From assembly GCF_039062465.1 (NCBI RefSeq), contig NZ_JBCLNF010000004.1, positions 1-64,000 on the forward strand: 64,000 nucleotides of DNA, read 5' to 3'. A program made the translations under genes and the position numbers. The stretch is from Parolsenella sp958406235 (GTDB lineage Bacteria; Actinomycetota; Coriobacteriia; Coriobacteriales; Atopobiaceae). The notes below the pieces were generated by a model. That model worked only from the letters and a program-made list of their open reading frames with translations. It ran no database searches and was not told the origin of the DNA. How positions within the stretch are numbered: position 1 is the stretch's first letter; the number at the start of each line of letters is the position of its first letter. Shown here one piece after another: positions 40,737-49,722 of the stretch.

Positions 40737-41210
40737 ATGCTCTGCGAGAATCCCAACTGCGGCCGCCTCGGCTTCGCCTTCAACTGCACCGACTATGCCT
40801 TCGTCCCTTACGACAACGACAGCATGGGCGCCCTGATCGAGATCGACGGCGAGACCTATCCCGTCACCGTCAACGCCTATGACGACGGCGACAAGAAGGG
40901 CCAGCTCCACGTAGTCATGAACTTCCCGCAGGTAGTTCCCGGCACCAGCGCCATCGACCTGCTCTTCGCCGTGCAGGAGATGCCAGAGAACTTCGACTTC
41001 TCCGCCGATCCGGTCGACGGCGAGGTCCTCCTCACCAGCGCTCTCGAATACGACAGCGCCGAAGAGCTCAAGTCCGTCATGGAGCGCCAGATCGCTGCCG
41101 CGCGCCGCCTCCTCCCCGTCATCAACCAGTACGTCGCCGTGGCGGCCAAGCGCGGCGAGAACGTCAACAACCCCTACAGCATCGACAACCTCATGGAGAA
41201 GGAGGACTAG
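40737..41210 (+). CDS. Hypothetical protein, possible YbjN-like fold
   Basis: 157 residues from ATG 40737 with CGAAAGGA upstream. It starts MLCENPNCGRLGFAFNCTDY, where three cysteines (C3, C8, C17) could bind a metal or be coincidental. Strands GALIEIDGETYPVTVNAYDD and GQLHVVMNFPQVVPG and a final helix (EELKSVMERQIAAARRLLP) match the pattern of the preceding gene. The stop is 1 nt before the start of the AAA+ gene, so the two are translationally coupled and likely act together. Confidence 0.6.
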   Translation: MLCENPNCGRLGFAFNCTDYAFVPYDNDSMGALIEIDGETYPVTVNAYDDGDKKGQLHVVMNFPQVVPGTSAIDLLFAVQEMPENFDFSADPVDGEVLLTSALEYDSAEELKSVMERQIAAARRLLPVINQYVAVAAKRGENVNNPYSIDNLMEKED

Positions 41211-41211
41211 C

Positions 41212-42360
41212 ATGGCGGCCTACTACGGCGGCAGGCTCAGCTTCTCGGAGGAGCAGTTCGAGGCAGTCCTCGACGCCCTCAACCTGCTCGCCTCGAAAAA
41301 CTGCCCGCTCGTGGTGGGCCACGCGAAGGTGGAGGGCGGACAAGCCGCCCTCCCGCTCGCCTTCAAGTGCCAGGGCAAGAAGAAGGGCCTCGTCCTTGGC
41401 GGCGATTGCCCCACCATCGAGGAGGTAGAGGAGGTATTCAAGGGCGCCACGCTCGAGACGCGCCCCATCAACCCCAACGTCAAGGACAAGACCTCCCTCG
41501 AGATCGCACGTGAGCTCGAGCTCGCGAACGAGTGCCGCCCCATCTCGATGTCCGAGATTACGCCGGAAAACGAAGTGTTCTCCAAGCCCTTCTCGCGCCT
41601 TACGGGCATGGAAGAGCAGGTTCGCCGCGCCGTCGAGTGCATGCGCGCCGCGCAGGCATACGGCCGCGACGCCGTCTGCCTCCACACGATGCTGCTCGGT
41701 AACCCCGGGTCCGGCAAGACCACCTTCGCCCGCGAGCTGCACGAGTTCGGCCGCGCCGCGAAGGTGCTCGACGGCGAGTTCGTCGAGGCGCGTGCCGACG
41801 ACCTTGTGGCCCGCTACGTGGGCCACACGGCGGGCCTCGTCCGTGCGGCATGGCAGCGCGCCCGTGGCGGCACGCTCTTCATCGACGAGGCCTACAAGCT
41901 CGCGGACACCGCCGAGTTTGGCCTCGAAGCCATCAACGCCCTCGTCGAGCTCATGGAGGCGGGACGCGGCGAGGTCGTCGTGGTGGCGGCGGGCTACCCC
42001 GCCCAGATGTCTCGCTTCCTCGAGATCAACCCCGGTCTCACCTCGCGCTTCTCCCTGCGCCTCAACTTCGACGACTATGACGCCGAGACCCTCGAGCACA
42101 TCCTCGTCGACATCTTCGCGCCCGAGCGCGGCGTGACGGTCGCGGAAGATGCCCGCGAGCGCCTCTCCGGAGCCTGCCTCGCTCTCACCCGCACGCCCGG
42201 CTACGCCAACGCCCGCAGCGCCAGGACCCTGTTCGAGCGCTGGCTCATCAAGCAGGCAACCCTCGGGGCTGGCGGCACGCTCACCGACGCCGCGCTCGAG
42301 GCGGCCCTCGCCGAGGACGATTTGGCAAGCCCGGCCAAGCACCCGATGGGTTTTGCGTAG
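41212..42360 (+). CDS. CbxX/SpoVK/EccA-like AAA+ ATPase
   Basis: 382 residues. An N-terminal domain of about 125 residues (FSEEQFEAVLDALNLLASKN) is fused to one AAA+ module: Walker A LLGNPGSGKTTFARE near 163, pore-loop segment DLVARYVGHTAGLVRAAW, Walker B GGTLFIDEAYKL near 222, sensor 1 VVVAAGYPAQM and arginine finger region NPGLTSRFSLRLNF, followed by the small helical lid. This pattern is shared by CbbX (Rubisco activase), SpoVK and the ATPase half of type VII secretion EccA. Neither Rubisco nor other ESX genes are present. It starts 1 nt after the preceding small gene. It is likely the motor of the local cluster; its substrate is unknown. Confidence 0.88.
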   Translation: MAAYYGGRLSFSEEQFEAVLDALNLLASKNCPLVVGHAKVEGGQAALPLAFKCQGKKKGLVLGGDCPTIEEVEEVFKGATLETRPINPNVKDKTSLEIARELELANECRPISMSEITPENEVFSKPFSRLTGMEEQVRRAVECMRAAQAYGRDAVCLHTMLLGNPGSGKTTFARELHEFGRAAKVLDGEFVEARADDLVARYVGHTAGLVRAAWQRARGGTLFIDEAYKLADTAEFGLEAINALVELMEAGRGEVVVVAAGYPAQMSRFLEINPGLTSRFSLRLNFDDYDAETLEHILVDIFAPERGVTVAEDARERLSGACLALTRTPGYANARSARTLFERWLIKQATLGAGGTLTDAALEAALAEDDLASPAKHPMGFA

Positions 42361-42432
42361 CCGGGATGGCGAGACAGGCCGCGGGACGCCATCCCAAGCG
42401 GCCCACGCAGCGGTAATGGTTATCATTGAAGG

Positions 42433-44604
42433 TTGTTTGTCGCCATTCCGCCGATTGGACCTCCCTTGAAGTTCATCCCCTCTCGCGCAGCCCGCACGAG
42501 CCACTCCTCCGCCCGTCGTATGCCCGCCTCACGACGCGCCACCGTTGCCGCGTTCGACGTCTGCTTCGCACTCGCAGCATGCGCCCTCGTCTGGGTCGTG
42601 CTCGCGACCCCCGCACTCGCCTATGTCGACCCGAGTGTCATGACCTACACCATCCAGGCGCTCGCCGGTGTCGCCGTCGCGCTCTCCGCCGTTCTCGGTG
42701 TGGTGTGGCGTCGCGCCCGCCGCGCGCTGCTGCGAGCCCTCCACGTCGACGAGAACACGGGCAAGTGCGTCGAGGCCGAGGCGCGCGCCTGCTCGGACCA
42801 GGCATCCCTCGCCTCCGCTGACGAACGCGCCCGCGCCATGCTCTCCGCGCGCGTCGAGCATCCCGCGCCCACCCTCTCCTGGCGCGCTCGCCTCGTGCTC
42901 GCGCTCATCGTTTCACTCTCGCTCACGTACTGCCTCTTCTTCGTGTCGCCCCTCGAGGTGGTCATCCCCGGTTTCCAGTCGCTCTCGTTCACCCTGGCCA
43001 ACGTCTGGCTGCCGCTCATCGCGCTCGTGGCGCTGACAGGCGCGGCGCTTGCGCTCGCCACCTCGCTTGCCCGCGGCCGCGCGTTCGATGTCGTCCTCGC
43101 CATCGTCGCGGCTATCTGTCTCTGTGCCCTGCTCCAGGAACTCGTGCTCAATAAGTCGCTTCCCGCGGCTGACGGCTCGCCCGTCGACTGGGCCGCCTAT
43201 CACCGCAGGACGACGATCTCGAGTATCGCCTGGATCGTCATTCTCGCGGCAGCGGCACTCCTCGCCTGGAAGCGACCCCTCGCAAGCCGCGTCACCGCCG
43301 TGGCGTGTTGCCTCGTCATCGTCATCGCCCAGAGCGTCGCACTCTGCGCGCTCGGCTTCCAGAACGCCGAGGCCCTAACTCGCCCGACGGTGACCAAGGA
43401 GGGTCTCACCACCGTCTCGGCCAAGAGCAACGTCGTGGTGTTCGTACTCGACATGTTCGATACCAAGGACATGGACGATGTCATGGAGCAGTACCCCGAC
43501 GCCGCGGATGACCTCGGCGGGTTCACCTGGTACCGCAACTCCCTCGGCTCTGTCATCCCCACGCGCTATGGCGTTCCCTTCATCGTCACCGGCCATGACT
43601 TCGACCCTTCGCTGGACGAGTTCACCACGGCGGACCTCGAGTCCTGGTTCTCGGACCGCAATCTCCTCGACGTCGCAGCCGAGCAGGGCTATTCCGTGGG
43701 CGTCTACTCGGACTCCGTGTCCTACGGCGCGAACGCCCTCGCGAGCAAGACGATGAACGTGCACACCGTCGAACCCTACATCGCCAACTTCCTGAGCTGC
43801 GCCAAGGCCCTTGGCGGATGCGGCCTCTACCGCGATCTCCCCTACGCCCTGAAGCCGTTCCTCTGGTTCACGACGGACCAGCTCAACGAGGCCATCGCGC
43901 CCACTGGCACCGAGTCCGCGGACAAGACGCCCTACGTCTTCGACGACAAGGGCATGCACGCGCTCTTCTCCGAGCCCTGCCTCACCGCCTCCGACGATTC
44001 CGCCGGCGGCGCCTACCGCGTCATCCACTGCCAGGGCACCCACTGGCCCTACACCATGGACGAGAACGGCAACACCGTCACGACCACGCAGGACCACGCG
44101 TCCATGATCGCGCAGGGTCGCGGCTCGCTCGACATCGTCGAGGAGTACATCGAGCAGCTCAAGGAGCTCGGCGTGTATGACCAGACCACCATCGTCATCA
44201 CCGCGGACCACGGCGTCTGGCCCTGGGGACACGAGGAGCTCACGAAGACCACCTCGCCGATCCTGCTCGTGAAGCCCGCCGGCGCGGACGCCTCACAGCC
44301 GCTGACGATCAGCGAGGTCCCCACCGGCCACCTCGACCTGCCGGCCACGCTCGAGTGGGCCGTGGGTGCCTGGGACGGGATCGACACGGATGGTGCCTGC
44401 GGAAACTCCTCCGTCCTCGCCGGTAGCACGCCCGTCTTCATGGTCTCCGACGACCAGCGTCCCCGCTACTTCTTCTGGAACAACCATGACGGCAAACATG
44501 ACCTGAACTTCCTCGAGTACGAGGTTGACGGCGACGCCAATGACTTCTCTGACTGGAGACTTACCGGCCGCAGATGGAACGTTGACGTCGACGGGTACAA
44601 TTAG
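42433..44604 (+). CDS. Sulfatase-fold membrane protein (LTA synthase/phosphoglycerol transferase-like)
   Basis: 723 residues from TTG 42433; start uncertain, with TTG 42466 and ATG 42517 as alternatives, none having a strong ribosome binding site. About seven membrane helices in residues 35-310, then an extracytoplasmic alkaline-phosphatase-fold domain. Seen are NVVVFVLDMFDTKDM (metal-binding aspartate in the place of the usual sulfatase motif), HCQGTHWPYTMDENGN and ITADHGVWPWGHEEL (metal ligands). This resembles membrane sulfatases that modify surface polymers. The nearby GtrB- and GtrA-like genes support a role in envelope glycan decoration. The exact donor group is unknown. Confidence 0.8.
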   Translation: MFVAIPPIGPPLKFIPSRAARTSHSSARRMPASRRATVAAFDVCFALAACALVWVVLATPALAYVDPSVMTYTIQALAGVAVALSAVLGVVWRRARRALLRALHVDENTGKCVEAEARACSDQASLASADERARAMLSARVEHPAPTLSWRARLVLALIVSLSLTYCLFFVSPLEVVIPGFQSLSFTLANVWLPLIALVALTGAALALATSLARGRAFDVVLAIVAAICLCALLQELVLNKSLPAADGSPVDWAAYHRRTTISSIAWIVILAAAALLAWKRPLASRVTAVACCLVIVIAQSVALCALGFQNAEALTRPTVTKEGLTTVSAKSNVVVFVLDMFDTKDMDDVMEQYPDAADDLGGFTWYRNSLGSVIPTRYGVPFIVTGHDFDPSLDEFTTADLESWFSDRNLLDVAAEQGYSVGVYSDSVSYGANALASKTMNVHTVEPYIANFLSCAKALGGCGLYRDLPYALKPFLWFTTDQLNEAIAPTGTESADKTPYVFDDKGMHALFSEPCLTASDDSAGGAYRVIHCQGTHWPYTMDENGNTVTTTQDHASMIAQGRGSLDIVEEYIEQLKELGVYDQTTIVITADHGVWPWGHEELTKTTSPILLVKPAGADASQPLTISEVPTGHLDLPATLEWAVGAWDGIDTDGACGNSSVLAGSTPVFMVSDDQRPRYFFWNNHDGKHDLNFLEYEVDGDANDFSDWRLTGRRWNVDVDGYN

Positions 44605-44658
44605 CCGTCGGACGCACGAACCCCGCGCCCGCAACAACACGCAACCTATGGAGCACCC

Positions 44659-45624
44659 ATGCGCAAGCCGCCAGTCCTAGCCATCGTCATCCCCTGCTAC
44701 AACGAGGAGGAGGTCCTGCCGATCACGAGCGGCCTGTTCAAGGCCGAGCTCGAGGACCTCGTCGCCAAGGGCAAGGTCGACCCCGCGAGCCACGTCCTGC
44801 TCGTCAACGACGGCTCGCGCGACCGCACCTGGGAGCTCATCGAGGGCCTGGCGGCGTCGGACCCGGCATTCCGGGGCTGCTCGCTCTCCCGCAACCGCGG
44901 CCACCAGAACGCCCTGCTCGGCGGCCTCATGGAGGCGCGCGGACATTGCGACGCCACCATCTCGATCGACTGCGACGGCCAGGACGACATCGCGACGATG
45001 GAGGCCATGGTCGACGCCTACCTCGACGGCTGCGACGTCGTCTACGGCGTCCGCTCGAGCCGCGAGACGGACACGTTCTTCAAGCGCTTCACCGCGCAGT
45101 CCTTCTACCGCCTGCTCTCCTCGATGGGCGTGGAGTGCGTCTACAACCACGCCGACTACCGCCTCCTGGGCGCCCGCGCCCTCGACGCGCTCGCCGAGTT
45201 CCGCGAGGTCAACCTGTTCCTGCGCGGCATGGTGCCGCTCGTGGGCTTCAGGAGCACGAGCGTCTACTACGAGCGCCACGAGCGCATGGCCGGCGAGTCG
45301 CACTACCCGCTCTCCAAGATGCTCGCGCTCGCCGTCAACGGCATCACGAGCCTTTCGGTCAAGCCCATCCGCCTGATCACGTGGACGGGCCTCGCCGTGG
45401 CCCTCGCGAGCCTCGTCGCCATCATCTGGGTGCTCGTCGCCCACGCGACCGGCGCCACCGTCACCGGCTGGGCGTCGACCACCGCCGCGGTGTGCTTCAT
45501 GGGCGGCGTCCAGATGCTGTCGCTCGGCGTGATCGGCGAGTACGTCGGCAAGATCTACCTCGAGAGCAAGCACAGGCCCCGCTACGTCATCTCCGAGCGC
45601 ACCTGGGAGGACGAGGAGGAGTAG
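44659..45624 (+). CDS. GtrB/CsbB-like polyprenyl-phosphate glycosyltransferase (GT2)
   Basis: 321 residues. GT2 domain at 5-230 with LAIVIPCYNEEEVLP, VLLVNDGSRDRTWELIE, SLSRNRGHQNALLGGL and ISIDCDGQDD (D-x-D-like metal site), then two C-terminal membrane helices (about 240-265 and 270-300), ending YLESKHRPRYVISER. This layout is that of GtrB/CsbB/DPM1-like enzymes that load a sugar onto undecaprenyl phosphate on the inner face. The preceding membrane protein may use the lipid-linked sugar and the convergent GtrA-like gene may flip it. It lies 54 nt after the sulfatase-like gene. Confidence 0.9.
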   Translation: MRKPPVLAIVIPCYNEEEVLPITSGLFKAELEDLVAKGKVDPASHVLLVNDGSRDRTWELIEGLAASDPAFRGCSLSRNRGHQNALLGGLMEARGHCDATISIDCDGQDDIATMEAMVDAYLDGCDVVYGVRSSRETDTFFKRFTAQSFYRLLSSMGVECVYNHADYRLLGARALDALAEFREVNLFLRGMVPLVGFRSTSVYYERHERMAGESHYPLSKMLALAVNGITSLSVKPIRLITWTGLAVALASLVAIIWVLVAHATGATVTGWASTTAAVCFMGGVQMLSLGVIGEYVGKIYLESKHRPRYVISERTWEDEEE

Positions 45625-45669
45625 CGGCGGACGCCAGGCAATCCAATAGCAGCAACGACACACAAAAAA

Positions 45670-45720
45670 ACGCGCCCGCTGAACTCGGCTCTCCCATGAG
45701 AACAAGTTCAGCGGGCGCGT
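45670..45720. terminator. Bidirectional terminator between convergent genes
   Basis: A 16-bp stem (ACGCGCCCGCTGAACT with AGTTCAGCGGGCGCGT). On the minus strand it is followed by TTTTTTT; on the plus strand the U-run is weak. Confidence 0.85.
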
Positions 45721-45765
45721 CACATCTTGCGCCTTAGCTCGGCCAAGACCGACTCGGGCAGACCC

Positions 45766-46173
45766 CTACTCCGCAGAGTCGCCGGCGTCGAGCCACTTCT
45801 TACGCGAGACGAAGTTCCAAACCATGACGATCGCCGTCGCGACAAGCTTGGTGATGGTAACCATAAGTGCAGAATCTCCCAGCACGTTCACGCCAATCAC
45901 CATGATAATCTCGTTGATGACAAGGCCAATCGCGGAGAGGATCACGAAAATCGTGAACTCGCGGCGACGGCTGATGTCGTCTCGGCGCGTGAAGACGTAG
46001 CGCATGCTTGCCACGTAGTTGAACACCACGGATACGACGAACGAGATGCTCGCCGAAATGACCGGATCCATACCGATGACCTGGGAGAGCAGCATGAGCA
46101 CACCGTAATCGATGAGGAACGCTAAGGCTCCCACCACACCGAACTTAAGGAACTGCTCGATAAGACCCTTCAT
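45766..46173 (-). CDS. GtrA-like flippase
   Basis: 135 residues from ATG 46173 with GGGAG upstream; a longer frame to 46434 is unsupported. Four membrane helices with the GtrA pattern: FLKFGVVGALAFLIDYGVLM, SFVVSVVFNYVASMRYVF, FVILSAIGLVINEIIMV and KLVATAIVMVWNFVSRKKWL. GtrA proteins are thought to flip polyprenyl-phosphate-linked sugars. It is convergent with the GtrB-like gene. Confidence 0.9.
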   Translation of the reverse strand: MKGLIEQFLKFGVVGALAFLIDYGVLMLLSQVIGMDPVISASISFVVSVVFNYVASMRYVFTRRDDISRRREFTIFVILSAIGLVINEIIMVIGVNVLGDSALMVTITKLVATAIVMVWNFVSRKKWLDAGDSAE

Positions 46174-46380
46174 GCCACACTCCCAAATACGCATATCACT
46201 CGGTTTTTCATTCAAGAGGATAGCCCCGCAGCTCGCCGGTTCACATAATCTGGAGAAAAGCACCGGGTCATTGCATCCGACGATCCGCCGTTCTGGGCTT
46301 CCGTAACTCTCGGCACCAACTGAAGCCCCAACAGGAGCATTCGAGCCGCCAATACCTGCCCTCAAGCTCCCCAAACAACG

Positions 46381-46420
46381 AAAAGGCGCGGAACGCCATG
46401 TTGACGTCCCGCGCCTTCTT
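46381..46420 (-). terminator. Terminator of the phosphoglucomutase gene
   Basis: On the minus strand AAGGCGCGGGAC, a loop, and CCGCGCCTTTTCG, about 45 nt after the stop. Confidence 0.75.
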
Positions 46421-46464
46421 GACAGTTCGCTCAACGAGCGGACGAATGGCAGCGTCTACGCAGG

Positions 46465-48189
46465 CTATGCCAGGAGCTGCGTCTTCGCGACCTCGGCGAG
46501 CTTGTCGTTAAGCGTCTGCGATTCCTCGCGCGTGGCGCCGTTGCTGAACAGGTACGCCTTGATCTTCGGCTCGGTGCCAGACGGGCGAACGATGACCTTG
46601 ACGCCCTCGCCCAGCTGGAACTCGAGCACGTTGCTCTTGGGAAGCAGCTGCTTGGGGCAGCTACCATCGCCACCGGCAACAGCCATCTCGACGTCGGCCT
46701 TGTAGTCGACGAAGCCCTCGACGGGCATGCCGGCAATCTCCGCAGGCGGGTTCTCGCGCAGACCGCTCATGATGGCGGCCATCTTATCAGCACCGGCGGC
46801 ACCCGGGAAGCTCACGTTCACGACGCCGTTCAGGTAGTAGCCATACTCCTGGTAGAGGGCCTCCATAGCCTCGTACAGGTCCATGCCACGTTCGGCGTAC
46901 CAAGCGGCCATCTCACAGGTGAGCATGCTCGCCACGATGGCGTCCTTGTCGCGAGCGTGAAGGCCAACGAGGTAGCCATAGCTCTCCTCGAAGCCCATGA
47001 GGAAACGCTCGGGCTCGCCGGCCTCGACGAGCTGGTCCATCTGGCCGCCGATGTTCTTGAAGCCGGTCAGCACGCGACGGACCTCGAAGCCATAGTGCTT
47101 GGCCAGGGCGTCCGGCATGGCAGTGGAGACGATCGTGGTGACGACGACCTTGCGGCTCACGTCCTCGCCCGCCTCGGCCTTCATGCGTGCGAGCCAGTCG
47201 ATGAGAAGGATGCCCATCTCGTTGCCCGTGAGCAGCTTGTAGTCGCCGTCGTGCGGCACGGCGACGCCCATGCGGTCCGCGTCAGGATCGGTCGCGAGCA
47301 TAAGGTCAGGGTGGACCTTGTCGCATAGCTCAAGACCCTTCTCGAGCGCCTCGCGGAACTCGGGGTTGGGATAGGGGCAGGTCGGGAAGTTGCCGTCCGG
47401 CTCGGCCTGCTCGGGAACCACGGTGACGTTGGTGATGCCAACGCGCGCGAGGATCTTGTTCATGCACTCGATGCCCGTGCCGTTGAGCGGCGTGTAGACA
47501 ACGGAGAAATCCGGGTTGGGCTTGGCGCCGATGGACTGGGACGCAACGGCGTCGATGAAACGGTCGAGGACCTCGTCCGGAGTCCACTCCACGAGTCCCT
47601 TGGCCACTGCCTCGTCGAAGTCCATGTGCTTCACACCAGTGAAGATGTCGGTCTCGTTGATGGTGTTCTGAATCTCGTCAGCAGCCTCGTTCGCGATCTG
47701 GCAGCCATCCTCGCCATAGACCTTGTAGCCGTTGTACGGCGCCGGGTTGTGGCTGGCGGTGACGCAGATGCCCGCGGAGCACTTGAGGTCGCGCGTAGCG
47801 AAGGAGAGCGTCGGCACCGGCTCGATGCGCGGATAGACGTAGGACTTGATGCCGTTGGCGGCGAGAACGCCGGCGGCGGCCTTCACGAAGTCCTCGCCCT
47901 TGTTGCGGGAATCACGCGCGATGGCGACGGTGGGGTTCTCGTAGTGGGCGTTGAGGTACGTGGCGAGGCCCTGGCTGGCCTGCGACACGGTGTAGACATT
48001 CATGCGGTTCGTGCCAACGCCCAGCGTGCCGCGCAGGCCCGCGGTGCCAAAGGCGAGGCTCCGGTAGAACGCGTCCGAGAGCTTCTCGGGATCGGGATCT
48101 GCCATGAGCTCGTCGAGCTCGGCTGCGAGATCAGGCTCAGTGACGTTGTCCTTCCAAAGCTGCGCGGCGGCAGCGATCTTGTCGTCCAT
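46465..48189 (-). CDS. Phosphoglucomutase/phosphomannomutase
   Basis: 574 residues from ATG 48189 with GGGGGAG upstream. The four alpha-D-phosphohexomutase domains are present: catalytic serine loop ICVTASHNPAPYNGYK, metal loop LMLATDPDADRMG, sugar loop FMGFEESYGYLVG and phosphate loop IVRPSGTEPKIKAY. The length and the GTAGLRG motif near the N-terminus match PgcA/Pgm2-type enzymes that make glucose 1-phosphate. It would link glycolysis to nucleotide-sugar supply for the envelope genes next door. Confidence 0.93.
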   Translation of the reverse strand: MDDKIAAAAQLWKDNVTEPDLAAELDELMADPDPEKLSDAFYRSLAFGTAGLRGTLGVGTNRMNVYTVSQASQGLATYLNAHYENPTVAIARDSRNKGEDFVKAAAGVLAANGIKSYVYPRIEPVPTLSFATRDLKCSAGICVTASHNPAPYNGYKVYGEDGCQIANEAADEIQNTINETDIFTGVKHMDFDEAVAKGLVEWTPDEVLDRFIDAVASQSIGAKPNPDFSVVYTPLNGTGIECMNKILARVGITNVTVVPEQAEPDGNFPTCPYPNPEFREALEKGLELCDKVHPDLMLATDPDADRMGVAVPHDGDYKLLTGNEMGILLIDWLARMKAEAGEDVSRKVVVTTIVSTAMPDALAKHYGFEVRRVLTGFKNIGGQMDQLVEAGEPERFLMGFEESYGYLVGLHARDKDAIVASMLTCEMAAWYAERGMDLYEAMEALYQEYGYYLNGVVNVSFPGAAGADKMAAIMSGLRENPPAEIAGMPVEGFVDYKADVEMAVAGGDGSCPKQLLPKSNVLEFQLGEGVKVIVRPSGTEPKIKAYLFSNGATREESQTLNDKLAEVAKTQLLA

Positions 48190-48305
48190 TGCGTGCTCCC
48201 CCTTTTTCTCGGCACACGGCAGCGAAACTGTCGGGCGCTCGTTACTCATTTGTTCAAGTGTATCCCGGCGAACTCCGCGCAACCACACCTGTCGGCGGAT
48301 GGGCG

Positions 48306-48348
48306 AAAAAGAGACCCGTAGCGCCGCCCTAGCGCCACGGGTCTCTCG
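48306..48348 (-). terminator. Terminator downstream of the EIIB-SIS gene
   Basis: On the minus strand GAGAGACCCGTGGCGC, a short loop, GCGCTACGGGTCTC, then TTTTTC. Confidence 0.88.
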
Positions 48349-48447
48349 TCTTACATTCTTCGACTGCGCCGTGCCGTCACGAAGCGAACGCCAGCCCTCA
48401 CGCGGAGCCGCGTCTTACGCATCTGGGCACGAAAGCCGAATGTCGAG

Positions 48448-49344
48448 CTACTTGCCCTCGCGGATGGAAGCACCGAGGGATCCACCCGGGTGCCACTTCA
48501 CATACTGCTTCGGGTCGAGGCCGAAGTCCTCCTGGAGCAGGATGGACAGGCTCTGGAGCATGAGGATCTCGACGATGATGGAGGCACGGGGCGGCTTGTT
48601 CATCGGGTCGCCCTCCTCCTTCACGCCGGCGATGAGGGTGACGTCGCCCTCCTTGGCAAGCCAGCTGTCGGGGTTGCCGGTGAGGGAGATGATCTTCACG
48701 CCGTTGCCCTTGAGGCAGGTGACGGTGGCCTTGAGCTCGGAGGTGTTACCCGAGTTGGAGATGGCGATGACAACGTCACCCGGCACGACCTGGCCAGCGG
48801 AGCCATGGACGCACTCGGTGCCGTGAAGCTCGTAGGTGGGGGTGCCAGTGGAGGAGAAGAGCGAGGCAGCATAGCCGGAGACGTGGCCGGGCTTGCCGAT
48901 GCCGGTGACATGCAGGCGACCACCCTTGGCCTCGGCATCCTGGATCAGGCGCTTAGCAGCGGTGATGGAGTCATAGTCGATGCTGTCAATGAAGGCCTTG
49001 ACCTGCTCCTGCATGATACCCAGGAAGACATCGACGCGGGCCTTGTCGTCGGCAGCGGAAGGCATGCCGTCATAGGCGTTGATGAACTCACCCATCTTCT
49101 GACCAATCTCCTCTTCGTTGGTGATATCAAAGATGCTCACGATGTGCGGGAACTTGCCCTCGATCTCCGAGGCGAGGTCACTCATCGTAACGATGACGTC
49201 GCCGTCGAAGCCGACGAGGTCGTCGAGCTTACCGTGGTTGACCTCAATCTTGTAGCCACGCTTGGCACAGATCTGCTCGATCTTGGTCTGGAGCAGCATG
49301 CTGGAACCAACGCCAGCACGACAGACAACCAATGCCTTGACCAT
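48448..49344 (-). CDS. PTS EIIB domain fused to a SIS sugar-phosphate isomerase-like domain
   Basis: 298 residues from ATG 49344 with AGAGAGG upstream (GTG 49353 is too close to it). Residues 1-95 form a PTS EIIB domain: VKALVVCRAGVGSSMLL has the phosphorylatable cysteine (Cys8), and the rest follows the ascorbate/lactose-type pattern. Residues about 105-298 form a SIS domain: HVTGIGKPGHVSGYAASLFS, the VVIAISNSGNTSELKATV phosphosugar loop and the C-terminal PKQYVKWHPGGSLGASIREGK, as in KdsD/GutQ arabinose 5-phosphate isomerases. The SIS family usually lacks an EIIB domain. No EIIA, EIIC or CBS domains are present. A PTS-sensing isomerase or regulator is the likely role. Confidence 0.85.
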   Translation of the reverse strand: MVKALVVCRAGVGSSMLLQTKIEQICAKRGYKIEVNHGKLDDLVGFDGDVIVTMSDLASEIEGKFPHIVSIFDITNEEEIGQKMGEFINAYDGMPSAADDKARVDVFLGIMQEQVKAFIDSIDYDSITAAKRLIQDAEAKGGRLHVTGIGKPGHVSGYAASLFSSTGTPTYELHGTECVHGSAGQVVPGDVVIAISNSGNTSELKATVTCLKGNGVKIISLTGNPDSWLAKEGDVTLIAGVKEEGDPMNKPPRASIIVEILMLQSLSILLQEDFGLDPKQYVKWHPGGSLGASIREGK

Positions 49345-49722
49345 GCGAAACACCTCTCTGTCGCGTCCGTTGTCGTTGCGAAAGCGGTCGTACCCGCTTA
49401 CTTAACAACTTAACTAACGTGCATATGATACTCGCATTTCTCGTTTTCAAGACAGATGAGAAACGGATTTTTCACAATTGGAAAGCGCGTGCGGGTGGGC
49501 GTGCCCCGACATGGCGCGCGCCGACGAAGGCGGACAGGCCCCGTCGCAGCGACGTGGCGAGCGCAGATGAGCGCGAACGCGGCCCCGACTCGGCAACATG
49601 ATGAGCGCGAGCGGATCCCGGCTCAGTTAGTTCCGCCGCGGCGACGCGACGAGGGCCAGACAGTTGTATCTTGGGCTGTAGCACGCACGATAGCACGCAA
49701 AACCCAAACGAAAGGGAATCGT
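49345..49722. other. Intergenic region between divergent EIIB-SIS and SDR genes
   Basis: About 380 nt: AT-rich near 49395-49490 (probable promoter for EIIB-SIS, boxes not assignable) and GC-rich with CGCGAGCGC-type repeats near 49540-49620. No gene supported. Confidence 0.5.

Noticed and set aside
41191..42504. 437-codon minus-strand frame opposite the AAA+ gene
   Set aside because: Shadow frame; reversed codon composition and no motifs.
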